DNA from: an uncultured Enterobacterales bacterium | GTDB lineage: Bacteria; Pseudomonadota; Gammaproteobacteria; Enterobacterales; Enterobacteriaceae | Length of the DNA stretch: 64,000 nucleotides | NCBI GenBank assembly: GCA_946478305.1 | Contig: CAMLBO010000006.1 | Location: 1 to 64,000, forward strand | Reading direction: 5' to 3' | Program-made: the position numbers and the translations under genes | The notes under the pieces: model-generated | Database searches by the model: none | Told to the model about the DNA's origin: nothing | Seen by the model: only the letters and a program-made list of their open reading frames with translations | In this document: piece after piece, positions 56,357 to 64,000 of the stretch | Layout of the letters: every line of letters starts with the position of its first letter | How positions within the stretch are numbered: position 1 is the stretch's first letter

Positions 56357-57262
56357 ATGGCTAAGGATCGCGCACTAACGCTTGAAGCATTACGGGTTAT
56401 GGATGCCATTGACCGTCGTGGCAGTTTTGCAGCAGCGGCAGACGAGCTGGGCCGCGTGCCATCTGCATTGAGCTACACCATGCAGAAACTCGAGGAAGAG
56501 CTCGACGTGGTGCTGTTTGACCGCTCAGGTCATCGGACAAAATTCACCAATGTGGGACGCATGCTGCTGGAGCGTGGCCGCGTGCTGCTCGAAGCGGCCG
56601 ACAAACTTACCGTAGATGCCGAAGCCCTGGCGCGAGGTTGGGAAACGCAGATCACTATCGTCTGTGAAGCGCTGGCGCCCGCCACACAACTTTTCCCATT
56701 GGTTGAGAAACTGGCGCTGAAGGCTAATACACAAGTGTCGTTAATAACCGAAGTGCTGGCCGGTGCCTGGGAGCGTCTGGAGCAGGGACGGGCCGATATT
56801 GTGATTGCGCCGGATATGCACTTCCGCTCCTCTTCTGAAATTAATAGCCGAAAACTCTACAAGCTGGTGAGCGTGTATGTGGCTGCACCTGATCATCCGA
56901 TTCATCTGGAACCCGAACCCCTGTCCGACGTCAGCCGCGTTAAATATCGGGGTATTGCCGTCGCCGATACCGCCCGTGAACGTCCGGTGCTTACTGTACA
57001 GCTTCTCGATAAGCAACAACGTCTGACCGTCAGCACTATTGAAGAAAAACGTAAAGCCCTACTGGCAGGATTAGGCGTGGCGACCATGCCCTATCCGATG
57101 GTTGAGCAGGATATTGCTGAGGGACGCTTGCGGGTGGTGAGCGCTGAGTATAACCATGAGTCGGATATCATCATGGCTTGGCGTCGCGACAGCATGGGTG
57201 AGGCGAAAGCCTGGTTCCTGCGGGAAATTGTCAAATTGCTGGCGACGCGTGAAGCCAAGTGA
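56357..57262 (+). CDS. yhaJ: YhaJ, LysR-type regulator
   Basis: LysR regulator; in E. coli it responds to dinitrotoluene-type aromatics and activates yqjF. 301 residues. HTH in MDAIDRRGSFAAAADELGRV with PSALSYTMQKLEEELDVVLF. The effector domain carries AGAWERLEQGRADIVIAPDM and VKYRGIAVADTARERPVLTV. Near identical to E. coli in the HTH. Its known target yqjF is close by on the minus strand, which supports a local regulon. Confidence 0.94.
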   Translation: MAKDRALTLEALRVMDAIDRRGSFAAAADELGRVPSALSYTMQKLEEELDVVLFDRSGHRTKFTNVGRMLLERGRVLLEAADKLTVDAEALARGWETQITIVCEALAPATQLFPLVEKLALKANTQVSLITEVLAGAWERLEQGRADIVIAPDMHFRSSSEINSRKLYKLVSVYVAAPDHPIHLEPEPLSDVSRVKYRGIAVADTARERPVLTVQLLDKQQRLTVSTIEEKRKALLAGLGVATMPYPMVEQDIAEGRLRVVSAEYNHESDIIMAWRRDSMGEAKAWFLREIVKLLATREAK

Positions 57263-57296
57263 ATTTGCTGCAACAGTCAACCCGCGACTATACCAG

Positions 57297-57320
57297 CCTT
57301 CCCCTCATGAGAGGGGAAGG
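57297..57320. terminator. convergent terminator between yhaJ and yqjG
   Basis: Perfect 10-bp stem CCTTCCCCTC (57297-57306) / GAGGGGAAGG (57311-57320), loop ATGA. No strong U-tract on either side. Confidence 0.65.
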
Positions 57321-57326
57321 GGCACG

Positions 57327-58310
57327 TTAAAATCGGGTATCGCGGCCGTGCGGAGAGTCTAAATCCTGAATCGGACCGGTTGATATAATGCCGTGCGGGT
57401 TGATAGTCGCATGGCTGCGATAGTAGTGGTTGCGTATATGAGCGAAATCCACGGTTTCAGCTATACCCGACATCTGATAGATGTCGCGCAGGAAGCCGTA
57501 CAGGTTCGGATAATCGCTGATGCGGTGACGGTCGCATTTAAAATGCGTGACGTAGACGGGATCAAATCTCACTAGTGTGGTCCACAGCCGTAAATCCGCT
57601 TCAGTAAGTCGGCTACCTGTCAGATAACGCTGTTTTTCCAGAATGCTCTCGGCCCGGTCCAGCGCCGTAAACACCTCATTTACCGCTTCGTCATAGGCTT
57701 CCTGGCGGGTGGCAAAACCCGCTTTATAGACACCGTTATTGATCTGCGGGTAGACCCACTCGTTCACTTCATCAATGACTTCTCGTTGCGCCAGCGGGTA
57801 ATAGTCCCCGGCTTTTGCGCCTTGCGCATCAAACGCGCTGTTAAACATGCGGATGATGTCAGCAGATTCATTACTGACGATAGTTTGCTGCTGCTTATCC
57901 CATAAAATTGGTACCGTCACGCGCCCGGTATAATCGCTCTGTGCGCGCAGATAAATCTCGTAGGCAAAATGGAGATGGTAAAGGTCATCGCCGGTGGCTG
58001 CCGGGAAATCCGTGCCAAAGGTCCAGCCATTTTCCAGCATCAGTGGATGTACAACGGAGACGGGAATGATTTTTTCCAGCCCTTTCAGTGTGCGCATCAC
58101 CAGCGTACGGTGCGCCCACGGACAAGCCAGCGATACGTACAGGTGATAACGATCTTTTTCCGCAGCGAATCCGCCTTTACCGTGCGGACCGGGTTTGCCA
58201 TCGGGCGTTATCCAGTTGCGGAACTGCGACTGTGAACGTTTGAAGTGTCCGCCAGTCGATTTGGTGTCATACCAGATATCTTGCCATGTGCCATCAACCA
58301 GTTGTCCCAT
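57327..58310 (-). CDS. yqjG: YqjG, glutathionyl-hydroquinone reductase
   Basis: Xi-class glutathione transferase (ECM4/YqjG) that reduces glutathionyl-hydroquinones. 327 residues (E. coli 328). Active Cys63 in VSLACPWAHRTLVMR, VTVPILWDKQQQTIVSNESA binding glutathione, DIIRMFNSAF, and EADLRLWTTLVRFDPVYVTH with HFKCDRHRISDYPNL. Start ATG 58310 fits the family. Separated from yqjF by a terminator. Confidence 0.95.
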   Translation of the reverse strand: MGQLVDGTWQDIWYDTKSTGGHFKRSQSQFRNWITPDGKPGPHGKGGFAAEKDRYHLYVSLACPWAHRTLVMRTLKGLEKIIPVSVVHPLMLENGWTFGTDFPAATGDDLYHLHFAYEIYLRAQSDYTGRVTVPILWDKQQQTIVSNESADIIRMFNSAFDAQGAKAGDYYPLAQREVIDEVNEWVYPQINNGVYKAGFATRQEAYDEAVNEVFTALDRAESILEKQRYLTGSRLTEADLRLWTTLVRFDPVYVTHFKCDRHRISDYPNLYGFLRDIYQMSGIAETVDFAHIRNHYYRSHATINPHGIISTGPIQDLDSPHGRDTRF

Positions 58311-58342
58311 GATTCTGCCTTTTATTCCGGTGGTGTTTGGGA

Positions 58343-58378
58343 AATAAAAAAAGGGCGAGGTGAATAATCACATCGCCC
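58343..58378 (-). terminator. terminator after yqjF
   Basis: On the minus strand GGGCGA (from 58378) pairs with TCGCCC (to 58353), with an inner TGA/TCA pair, followed by seven T. It lies 39 bp after the yqjF stop and upstream of yqjG. Confidence 0.8.
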
Positions 58379-58417
58379 ACGGCTTATTCAGTATAGCGGT
58401 ATATTCCCGATGCGGGA

Positions 58418-58810
58418 TTACCAGTTTTTCTTGATCAGGCGGTCAATGCTGAATGCGCCTGGGCCAGCGACGAACAGGGCCAGGAAACCACCGGCGATGG
58501 ACAGGTTTTTCATGAACATCATCTGGTTTACTGGCACGGCGAAATCAGTGTGGAAGATAAGCGCGGTCAGAACGGTGAACACAGCGGTAATGATCGCAGT
58601 GGTACGGGTCAGGAAGCCAAACAGAATCGCCAGACCGCCACCGAACTCCAACAGAATGGTCAGTGGCAGGAAGAAGCTAGGTACGCCCATTGAGGTCATA
58701 TAACCCGCAGTCGCGGTGTAACCGTTAATTTTTCCCCAGCCTGCAACGATAAAAAGAATTGGCATTAAAATACGTGCAATTAGCAGGACAGTGTTATTTA
58801 CCTTGTTCAT
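58418..58810 (-). CDS. yqjF: YqjF, DoxX-family inner-membrane protein
   Basis: 130-residue DoxX protein with four membrane helices, start ATG 58810 (GGAG upstream) as in E. coli. RILMPILFIVAGWGKINGY, LPLTILLEFGGGLAILFGFL and GGFLALFVAGPGAFSIDRLI are conserved. Function unproven; in E. coli it is induced by aromatic nitro compounds through YhaJ, whose gene is 1.2 kb away. Confidence 0.94.
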   Translation of the reverse strand: MNKVNNTVLLIARILMPILFIVAGWGKINGYTATAGYMTSMGVPSFFLPLTILLEFGGGLAILFGFLTRTTAIITAVFTVLTALIFHTDFAVPVNQMMFMKNLSIAGGFLALFVAGPGAFSIDRLIKKNW

Positions 58811-58995
58811 CTTCGACTCCGGGAAAGTGTCGCCCAATTGGGCGATAAATATATTAACGGTACGGTCGGGTATTGTTCCCTTGCGTTACCGCGTCAGGTT
58901 GATGGCGAGATAGTAAGTCGAAAGTTGAAAGGTTGTTAGCAAGTAAAACTGTCTATTAACATCAAATAAATTGAATGGGCAGTATGCAACATAAA

Positions 58996-59033
58996 GAAAA
59001 AGGCCAAACTGAGTGCATCAGCTTGGCCTTTTT
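58996..59033. terminator. bidirectional terminator between yqjK and yqjF
   Basis: AGGCCAA-A-CTGA (59001-59012) pairs with TCAG-C-TTGGCCT (59018-59029) with one mismatch, flanked by AAAA and TTTT. On the minus strand it ends the yqjDEK transcript. Confidence 0.88.
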
Positions 59034-59098
59034 AGCCGGTTCCTCCAAAACAAAATTGGAATCCGGTTAATTCTTTTTTTTTCAGCGGGTTATGAAGA

Positions 59099-59383
59099 TT
59101 ATAACTTCATAAAATTACGGCGGAACAGCTGCACCGTACCCCATATGCCGAAGGCGCGGCGTGACCAACGGACTATGCTGCTCGGGTGGCGGATGCCGTA
59201 AACTGCCAGCACGCTGGAGCCGAGCACCAGATATTTGCGCATATCAATAAACTTCACCCAGCCGCGATCCACTTTTGCCGTGGCTTCAAGCCACTCGAGA
59301 CGTCCCGCAGCCAGTTCAGCACGTTGACGGTCGATTTTGCGCAGCAGTTTTACCTTTTCGATTACGCGGTCAGGTGTGCTCAT
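59099..59383 (-). CDS. yqjK: YqjK, small membrane-associated protein
   Basis: 94-residue protein of the YqjK family (E. coli 99), function unknown. Basic N-terminal helix (VIEKVKLLRKIDRQRAELAA), conserved WLEATAKVDRGW, a single hydrophobic segment (about 50-64, YLVLGSSVLAVYGIRHPS) and a basic tail. Start ATG overlaps the yqjE stop by 4 bp. Third gene of yqjDEK. Confidence 0.92.
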   Translation of the reverse strand: MSTPDRVIEKVKLLRKIDRQRAELAAGRLEWLEATAKVDRGWVKFIDMRKYLVLGSSVLAVYGIRHPSSIVRWSRRAFGIWGTVQLFRRNFMKL

Positions 59384-59784
59384 TCGTCATCCTTTTCCAG
59401 CAATGCACGGTCAGTATCTAACTGTTTACGCGTCATGCTCAATAACGTTGAACGTTTTGCCTTGGACAGCGTCCACAACCCCAAAACCACCGCCAGGAAT
59501 AACAGCACGCCAGTTGTGGTTCCCATTGCCATCAATCGGTAAGCCGGATCGATCGCCCAGAACAACACGACCAACAGACTCATTAAACCGAACGCAGTAA
59601 AAATCAGGGTGATGCCTGCCATCAGCAGAAGTTGGAAAATATTGGCCTTTTCCTCCTCCAGCTCGATAACAGCCAGCCTGACACGGGTTTCAACTATCCC
59701 CACCAGTACGGTGACGATACGTTGTGCCGTGTCGAGGATCCCTTTGCCCGGTCCCTGTGGCGGAGTTTTCAAGTGTTCAGACAT
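59380..59784 (-). CDS. yqjE: YqjE, inner-membrane protein of the yqjDEK operon
   Basis: 134-residue DUF1469 protein, the same length as E. coli YqjE. N-terminal amphipathic helix (GILDTAQRIVTVLVGIVETR), two membrane helices (about 52-74 and 78-101), and a charged C-terminus. Role unknown; partner of YqjD in the general stress response in E. coli. Follows yqjD after 2 bp. Confidence 0.94.
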   Translation of the reverse strand: MSEHLKTPPQGPGKGILDTAQRIVTVLVGIVETRVRLAVIELEEEKANIFQLLLMAGITLIFTAFGLMSLLVVLFWAIDPAYRLMAMGTTTGVLLFLAVVLGLWTLSKAKRSTLLSMTRKQLDTDRALLEKDDE

Positions 59785-59786
59785 AA

Positions 59787-60092
59787 TTAGCGGCGCGCTA
59801 ACAGAACGCCAATAACTACGCCGACGGCAGCACCAATACCAACGCCAGTCCAGGGTTTGTCATGAACGTAATCGTCGGCACGGCCAGCGATTTCTTTAGA
59901 ATGATGAGCGAGTTTATCACCGGTATCACTCAGGCGTGAACGGGTATCTTTCAGCAAGCTTTCTGCTTTGCCGCGCAGCTTGTCGAGTTCAGCTTTTGGT
60001 TTGTCAGTGGAAGTGTGAAGTACTTCTTCCAGCGTATCTGCCAATGATTTAAGTTCCGCGCGCAGATGTTCTGATGTGGTGTTATTAGCCAT
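59787..60092 (-). CDS. yqjD: YqjD, membrane-anchored ribosome-binding protein
   Basis: 101-residue ElaB/YqjD/YgaM-family protein. In E. coli it is RpoS-dependent, tail-anchored in the inner membrane and binds stationary-phase ribosomes. Long amphipathic N-terminal helix, then a C-terminal glycine-zipper membrane helix (TGVGIGAAVGVVIGVLLARR). First gene of yqjDEK. Confidence 0.95.
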   Translation of the reverse strand: MANNTTSEHLRAELKSLADTLEEVLHTSTDKPKAELDKLRGKAESLLKDTRSRLSDTGDKLAHHSKEIAGRADDYVHDKPWTGVGIGAAVGVVIGVLLARR

Positions 60093-60249
60093 GTGTAAGT
60101 CACTCCATACGTTAACTGATGCGAACTTTTAACATAGCGGATATCTGGCTGAGCGCAACTGCGAATATGCCGATAACGACTCAGAAAGGATAAAAAAAAC
60201 CGAAAAAAATCCGCTATGTACCGATAAAACCATTACTGATGCAGCGGCT

Positions 60250-60627
60250 TTATTTGCCCTGCGCTTCCCGTAATTCAGTCTGTGCTTCTTCCAGTTTCTT
60301 CTGTTTTTTGGCGATTTTCTTGTTATCACCCGTTGCCTGAGCTTCTTTTAACTCTTGCTCACGTTCATGTACTTTTTGCTGTTTTTCAGCGACGTGGCGT
60401 GCATTTTCAGCCTTCAGACCGGCATCGGTACAGTGCGCTTTGCTTTCGCTAAGGGCTTTCTGCAACCCTTCGATCTGGTTTTTATTATTATGCTGATGAG
60501 CATAATCAAGCTGGGTTTGGATTTCCTGCTGCTTGGTCACACAACTTTCTGGTTGCGGGGCAGCAAAAGCTGCGCTGGAAAACGCGATAACAGGTAAGGC
60601 GAAAAGAGTGGATAAACGCAATTTCAT
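60250..60627 (-). CDS. yqjC: YqjC, periplasmic DUF1090 protein
   Basis: 125-residue secreted protein with signal peptide cut after AFA (MKLRLSTLFALPVIAFSSAA). Cys29 and Cys66 may form a disulfide. The C-terminal half is a highly charged coiled coil (AEKQQKVHEREQELKEAQAT). Linked to acid and alkaline stress in E. coli; mechanism unknown. 157 bp separate it from yqjD, with no other feature. Confidence 0.93.
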   Translation of the reverse strand: MKLRLSTLFALPVIAFSSAAFAAPQPESCVTKQQEIQTQLDYAHQHNNKNQIEGLQKALSESKAHCTDAGLKAENARHVAEKQQKVHEREQELKEAQATGDNKKIAKKQKKLEEAQTELREAQGK

Positions 60628-60774
60628 GAGGGAGCTTCCTTAGTCATTGTGAAACGCAGAACGTTTCTTCCTGGCGCGTCTTGCGTGACGCATACAATTT
60701 CTAGATGTTTCGAATAAAATTATAACAGCTAAATATAGATATGCTTAAAGGAGGAATCTGAAATCGCGACCGGC

Positions 60775-61161
60775 TCAACCGACTTTGAGGGGAGCCCCAC
60801 CGAGTTTTTGCATCCACAACGGGGATTTAGGCGGTTCACACAGCATGATGGAGAACCCCATAGGCAGGATATCATGCAAAGCGCGCTCAGCCTGTTGACG
60901 CTGCTCCGTAGAGTCCAGTTGTACAATCAGCCCGTCCTGCAGTGGCGTAATACTTTTGATGCGGATACCCCGCTCATTCAGACTTTGATAGACAAAGAAA
61001 CCATCCGGCAGGGTGAGTCCCGCTCGTGCCGGGCGAATCTGCAACGTAATGGCATTTTGCGGCATCCGTGAAAATGCGAACCCTGCGGCGGCGGCAATCA
61101 GCAGCAGCGTCAAAAAGGTCAACGGCCAAAGGACCGGACGTTTGAAGCGTGGGAGCTTCAT
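60775..61161 (-). CDS. mzrA: MzrA, modulator of EnvZ/OmpR
   Basis: Small bitopic inner-membrane protein that connects the Cpx response to EnvZ-OmpR by binding EnvZ. 128 residues: one membrane helix (about 10-31), then a periplasmic domain with [20 protein letters not shown] and [20 protein letters not shown]. Start overlaps the yqjA stop (ATGA), the usual yqjA-mzrA pair. Confidence 0.94.
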   Translation of the reverse strand: MKLPRFKRPVLWPLTFLTLLLIAAAAGFAFSRMPQNAITLQIRPARAGLTLPDGFFVYQSLNERGIRIKSITPLQDGLIVQLDSTEQRQQAERALHDILPMGFSIMLCEPPKSPLWMQKLGGAPLKVG

Positions 61162-61841
61162 GGGACTTTATTGCCTTTATTGCGGCGGTCAGCCTGCTTT
61201 TTTCGCCACAGCAACAATAACGATCCGCCCAACCCTCCAACCAGCAGCACCAGCGGTAAGAGCATCAGGCAGTTCATTAACTGATCTTCATATTTGAGGA
61301 ACAGGGGGGTTTTCCCAATGAAATAGCCCAGCGTGGTCAGGATCAATACCCAGAGTAATCCGCTGATCCAGTTGAAGAATTGGAAACGTGCGTTGTTCAG
61401 CCCGGACAAGCCAGCGATGGTCGGCAGCAAGGTGCGCACGAACGCCAGAAACCGGCCAACCAGCAGGGCTGAAAGACCATGTTTGTGGAAAAGATTGTGG
61501 GCGCGTTCGTGATATTGCACAGGCAGATGGGCCAGCCAGCCCTGAACCGTTCGGGTATTGCCGAGCCATTTTCCCTGAATATAACTCAACCAGCAGCCAA
61601 GACTGGCGGCGGTAGTGAGCAGGAAAATAGTCAATGGGAAATTCATCGCATCTTTTGCGATGAGGACACCGACCAGAATCAGCAGGCTATCACCGGGAAG
61701 AAAAGCCGCGGGAAGCAGGCCGTTTTCCAGAAAAATGATCAGAAATAAAATGATATAGAGCGCCCAGACCAGCGAGGGGTTGGCCAGCGTTTCGTAATCT
61801 TGTTGCCAGAGGGCATCGATGAGTGAACTAATGATTTCCAT
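61158..61841 (-). CDS. yqjA: YqjA, DedA-family membrane protein
   Basis: DedA/SNARE-associated-fold membrane protein, an osmosensing cation/proton-linked transporter needed at alkaline pH in E. coli and now linked to undecaprenyl-phosphate and lipid flipping in the family. ATG 61841 ([20 protein letters not shown]) gives 227 residues (E. coli 220); a longer frame to 61901 is unlike the family. Conserved [20 protein letters not shown] with the acidic pair, and [20 protein letters not shown] with the essential Arg. mzrA is coupled downstream. Confidence 0.94.
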   Translation of the reverse strand: MEIISSLIDALWQQDYETLANPSLVWALYIILFLIIFLENGLLPAAFLPGDSLLILVGVLIAKDAMNFPLTIFLLTTAASLGCWLSYIQGKWLGNTRTVQGWLAHLPVQYHERAHNLFHKHGLSALLVGRFLAFVRTLLPTIAGLSGLNNARFQFFNWISGLLWVLILTTLGYFIGKTPLFLKYEDQLMNCLMLLPLVLLVGGLGGSLLLLWRKKQADRRNKGNKVP

Positions 61842-62246
61842 GTACTTTAGCGGAACTCCATAATTTTCAGTTAACCCGCCTGGGTCATTGCGGAGCAGCA
61901 CTGCTCAACGCGAAATAACCGGGCCGATACGTACGCCTTTCCTTGGCGCTCAGGGTAAGAAAAGTCGTCTAACTGTAACAAAACAACCCTGTTTGAGACA
62001 GGTAAATATACCTGTTAAAACCGAATGATATAAGCTCACGACCCCCAGCGGGCTGCGCTTTTACACTCACTGACACAACTCGACAGTGGCTGACAGGCAT
62101 GGCGGGATCAATTTTTTCAGAAATTCTTATTTCAGAAAACTTTTATTTGGAAACGTTTACTGTGAGAGGGGATAAAACCCGGGCAAAGGGTGAGTTTCAA
62201 TGCAGGAACAGCAGGCCGTGAAAACAGCCTGCCGCAGACAGAGGAA
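61842..62246. promoter_or_regulatory. 405-bp region between exuR and yqjA
   Basis: No gene. It holds a perfect dyad ACAGGT-AAATAT-ACCTGT (61998-62015), which shares its left arm with an overlapping hairpin CCTGT/ACAGG (61988-62002). A palindrome GAGCAG-CA-CTGCTC lies at 61893-61906, and two copies of TTTCAGAAA near 62115-62140. A hairpin GCAGGC/GCCTGC (62211-62216 with 62227-62232) just after the exuR stop is its likely terminator. The yqjA-mzrA promoter must lie here. E. coli uses CpxR, but no clear GTAAA repeat is seen. Confidence 0.5.
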
Positions 62247-63041
62247 TTATTTGTTGTTTGGTGCAGAAGAGACGTTAAGTGCCGGAGCTTCAAGATGCAC
62301 AACCGGGTTCTCAGAATAGAGATAGCGGTCGACGTTGAACTCAAAATCATCGCTGGTAGCACGGAAGAGCATCTGTTTAGTGTTTTCCAGATGTTGCCAC
62401 ATTGCCAGCTTGGCGGCGTGGGGATCACGACGAATTAATGCTTTGAGGATCTGGTCATGATCTTCACACCAGCTTTCAATCGACTTTGCATCAATGTGCT
62501 CATGCAGCTTACGCCAGTAAGGGTTTTGGCGGCGCTGACTCCACATCTTTTCGACGATACTCGCCATGGCACTATTCTGTGTGGACTGTGCTACCTGGAT
62601 ATGAAACTTGAGATCCCACTCGGAATCCCTGAAGCGGTCTTCCAGACGGGCCTGTTCCTGAATTTCCATTAAACGCATGATGTCCTGCTTCGTCACCTGT
62701 GTTGCAGCGAATTCGGCGATGTTGCTCTCTATCAGCTGGCGCGCCTGTAGCAGTTCAAACGGGCCTGCCGCGCCAAACTCCAGGCCACTGTCGGTCATGA
62801 CCAGATGCTTTTGCTGGTTGGACATCACATGAATTCCGGACCCTTTGCGCACTTCAACATAACCTTCAACTTCCAGCATGATGATGGCTTCGCGCACCAC
62901 GGTACGGCTGACGTTCATCTCCTCTGAAATCAGGCGCTCGGCCGGTAATTTCTCCCCAACGGGGTACACGCCGTTCTCAATTCTCTCCTTGAGGGTGGCT
63001 GCCAGTTGTTGGTAAAGACGTCTGGTTTCAGTGGGTTCCAT
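62247..63041 (-). CDS. exuR: ExuR, GntR-family repressor of hexuronate genes
   Basis: FadR-type repressor that releases exuT, uxaCA and other genes when tagaturonate/fructuronate is present. ATG 63041 ([20 protein letters not shown]) with AAGAG upstream gives 264 residues; ATG 63056 is an alternative. HTH in [20 protein letters not shown] and RKGSGIHV. The C-terminal FCD domain carries the metal-binding Asp/His set in [12 protein letters not shown] and [21 protein letters not shown]. coli ExuR has 258 residues. Confidence 0.95.
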   Translation of the reverse strand: MEPTETRRLYQQLAATLKERIENGVYPVGEKLPAERLISEEMNVSRTVVREAIIMLEVEGYVEVRKGSGIHVMSNQQKHLVMTDSGLEFGAAGPFELLQARQLIESNIAEFAATQVTKQDIMRLMEIQEQARLEDRFRDSEWDLKFHIQVAQSTQNSAMASIVEKMWSQRRQNPYWRKLHEHIDAKSIESWCEDHDQILKALIRRDPHAAKLAMWQHLENTKQMLFRATSDDFEFNVDRYLYSENPVVHLEAPALNVSSAPNNK

Positions 63042-63134
63042 GGTTTTGCTCTTCATTGATATAAACGCAAGTGGCAAGGGCCTGCTGGATGGCGAAGATC
63101 TATCGCCCGGACGCATTCCCTGCCGGGGTGAAAC

Positions 63135-63155
63135 TTGTTATACCAGTATACGAGG
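63135..63155. promoter_or_regulatory. candidate ExuR operator
   Basis: TTGTTATACCAGTATACGAG (63135-63154) contains the dyad GTATACTGGTATAAC on the minus strand and resembles the TTGGTATACCAA-type sites of the ExuR/UxuR family. It lies about 95 bp upstream of exuR, so it may serve autoregulation. Confidence 0.5.
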
Positions 63156-63218
63156 AACGCAGGTCGGTTGCACCGTCGAACATCTTTCAGGGAGTGCAAT
63201 CGGCTGATCTCGTCATAA

Positions 63219-63240
63219 AGCCCGGGCTATTTTCCGGGCT
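63219..63240 (-). terminator. terminator of exuT
   Basis: AGCCCGG (63219-63225) pairs with CCGGGCT (63234-63240). On the minus strand TTTATG follows. It is 11 bp past the exuT stop. Confidence 0.7.
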
Positions 63241-63251
63241 AAATGAGGATA

Positions 63252-64000
63252 TCAGGCTTTTGCCGCGTGCAGGGGTTGAGTATCAGGCTCAACGGCTGAA
63301 CGGTTCTGCAGGACTGTCCAGATAACGATGGCACCCAGCAGGTCAAACACTGAAAGGGCGGCGAACAGCGGGCTGAAGCCCAGCGTGTCTGCCAGCGCAC
63401 CGACGACCAGAGCAAACAGCGTACTGGCGGTCCAGGCCGCCATCCCGGTCAGTCCGTTGGCTGTGGCAACTTCGTTACGGCCAAATACATCTGAAGAGAG
63501 AGTGATTAGCGCCCCGGAAAGTGACTGATGTGCAAAACCACCGACGCATAACAGGGCAATCGCAGCATAAGGACTGGCGAACAGACCAATCATCCCCGGG
63601 CCAATCATTAGTACCGCCCCCATAGTCACGACCAGTTTACGCGAGACGATCAAATTCACCTTAAAGTATTTCTGGAACAAAGGAGGCAGATAACCGCCGA
63701 CGATACAGCCGAGATCGGCAAACAGCATTGGCATCCAGGCGAACATGGCGATGTGTTTCAGGTCGAAGCCGTAAGCTTTGAACATAAACAGTGGGATCCA
63801 GGCGTTGAAGGTACCCCAGGCCGGTTCCGCCAGAAAACGTGGCAGCGCGATACCCCAGAACTGGCGGTTACGCAGGATTTGCCAGGCTGACATCTTTTTA
63901 GCATTGGTGGTCTGATGCTGAGCTTCCTGGCCGCCAAGAATATATTCACGTTCCGGCTCGCTGAGTTTCTTCTGATCTTTCGGGTGCTTATAGAATATTA
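63252..64000 (-). CDS. exuT: ExuT, hexuronate transporter, 5' part beyond the window
   Basis: MFS transporter (anion:cation symporter family) for glucuronate and galacturonate. The frame is open to base 64000; about 249 codons of the C-terminal part are visible, starting IFYKHPKDQKKLSEPEREYI. An in-frame ATG at 63893 is internal. Six C-terminal membrane helices are present, with ILRNRQFWGIALPRFLAEPA, WGTFNAWIPLFMFKAYGF and SSDVFGRNEVATANGLTGMA close to E. coli ExuT. It is the upstream neighbour of exuR, with its own terminator. Confidence 0.94.
   Translation of the reverse strand, partial: IFYKHPKDQKKLSEPEREYILGGQEAQHQTTNAKKMSAWQILRNRQFWGIALPRFLAEPAWGTFNAWIPLFMFKAYGFDLKHIAMFAWMPMLFADLGCIVGGYLPPLFQKYFKVNLIVSRKLVVTMGAVLMIGPGMIGLFASPYAAIALLCVGGFAHQSLSGALITLSSDVFGRNEVATANGLTGMAAWTASTLFALVVGALADTLGFSPLFAALSVFDLLGAIVIWTVLQNRSAVEPDTQPLHAAKA

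Overview
The window is chromosomal DNA of a member of the Enterobacterales. Almost every housekeeping protein aligns by memory, residue for residue over long stretches, with its E. coli counterpart. The gene order (aaeXAB, barstar gene, yjgA/darP, pmbA, cybC, then npr-rapZ-ptsN-hpf-rpoN-lpt) differs from E. coli and fits a Yersiniaceae-type genome (Rahnella, Serratia, Yersinia and relatives). The genus is a guess. Bases 1-23 are Illumina Nextera adapter, so the window starts at a contig end. It closes inside exuT.

Layout. 24-3852: LysR regulator aaeR (cut) and the divergent aaeXAB aromatic-acid efflux operon. 4044-6283: a GabD-type aldehyde dehydrogenase, then a secreted barnase-type ribonuclease with its barstar inhibitor. 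6338-9521: darP, an ERIC repeat, pmbA/tldE, cybC and rnk. 9704-18939: an accessory metabolic island described below. 18979-27005 (minus strand): npr-rapZ-ptsN-hpf-rpoN-lptB-lptA-lptC-kdsC-kdsD-yrbG, covering nitrogen PTS, sigma-54 and LPS/Kdo export. 27325-32223: mlaFEDCB, ibaG, murA. 32295-36773: degS, degQ, zapG and divergent zapE. 37075-39441: rplM-rpsI and sspA-sspB. 39574-45459: gltD and gltB. 46343-50312: arcB, the ArcZ sRNA on the opposite strand, a divergent elbB and mtgA. 50391-54120: dolP-diaA-yraN-lpoA. 54183-55454: rsmI and rnpB. 55542-61841: yhaK, yhaJ, yqjG, yqjF, yqjK-E-D, yqjC, mzrA-yqjA. 62247-64000: exuR and partial exuT.

The part worth most attention is 9704-18939. It encodes a stand-alone PRD-domain protein, a small glycine-rich protein with an SFCGSGGAGA motif, a DUF4312 protein, two multi-pass membrane proteins (DUF4311 and DUF4310), a dihydroorotase-like amidohydrolase, a DgaE-like PLP ammonia-lyase, a DgaF-like KDPG-type aldolase, a secreted beta-propeller lactonase and a large PTS-responsive regulator (HTH, two PRDs, EIIB, EIIA). 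I read it as an uncharacterised PTS-linked uptake and catabolic system for an N-acylated or lactone/lactam-type amino sugar acid. The enzymes would funnel it to a 2-keto-3-deoxy-6-phospho sugar acid and then to pyruvate plus a triose phosphate. The domain calls and gene overlaps are seen in the sequence; the substrate and transport mechanism are inference.

RNA genes supported: ArcZ (about 48672-48788, minus), rnpB (about 55078-55454, plus) and a structured rplM leader. No tRNA, rRNA, CRISPR array, insertion sequence or prophage gene was seen.
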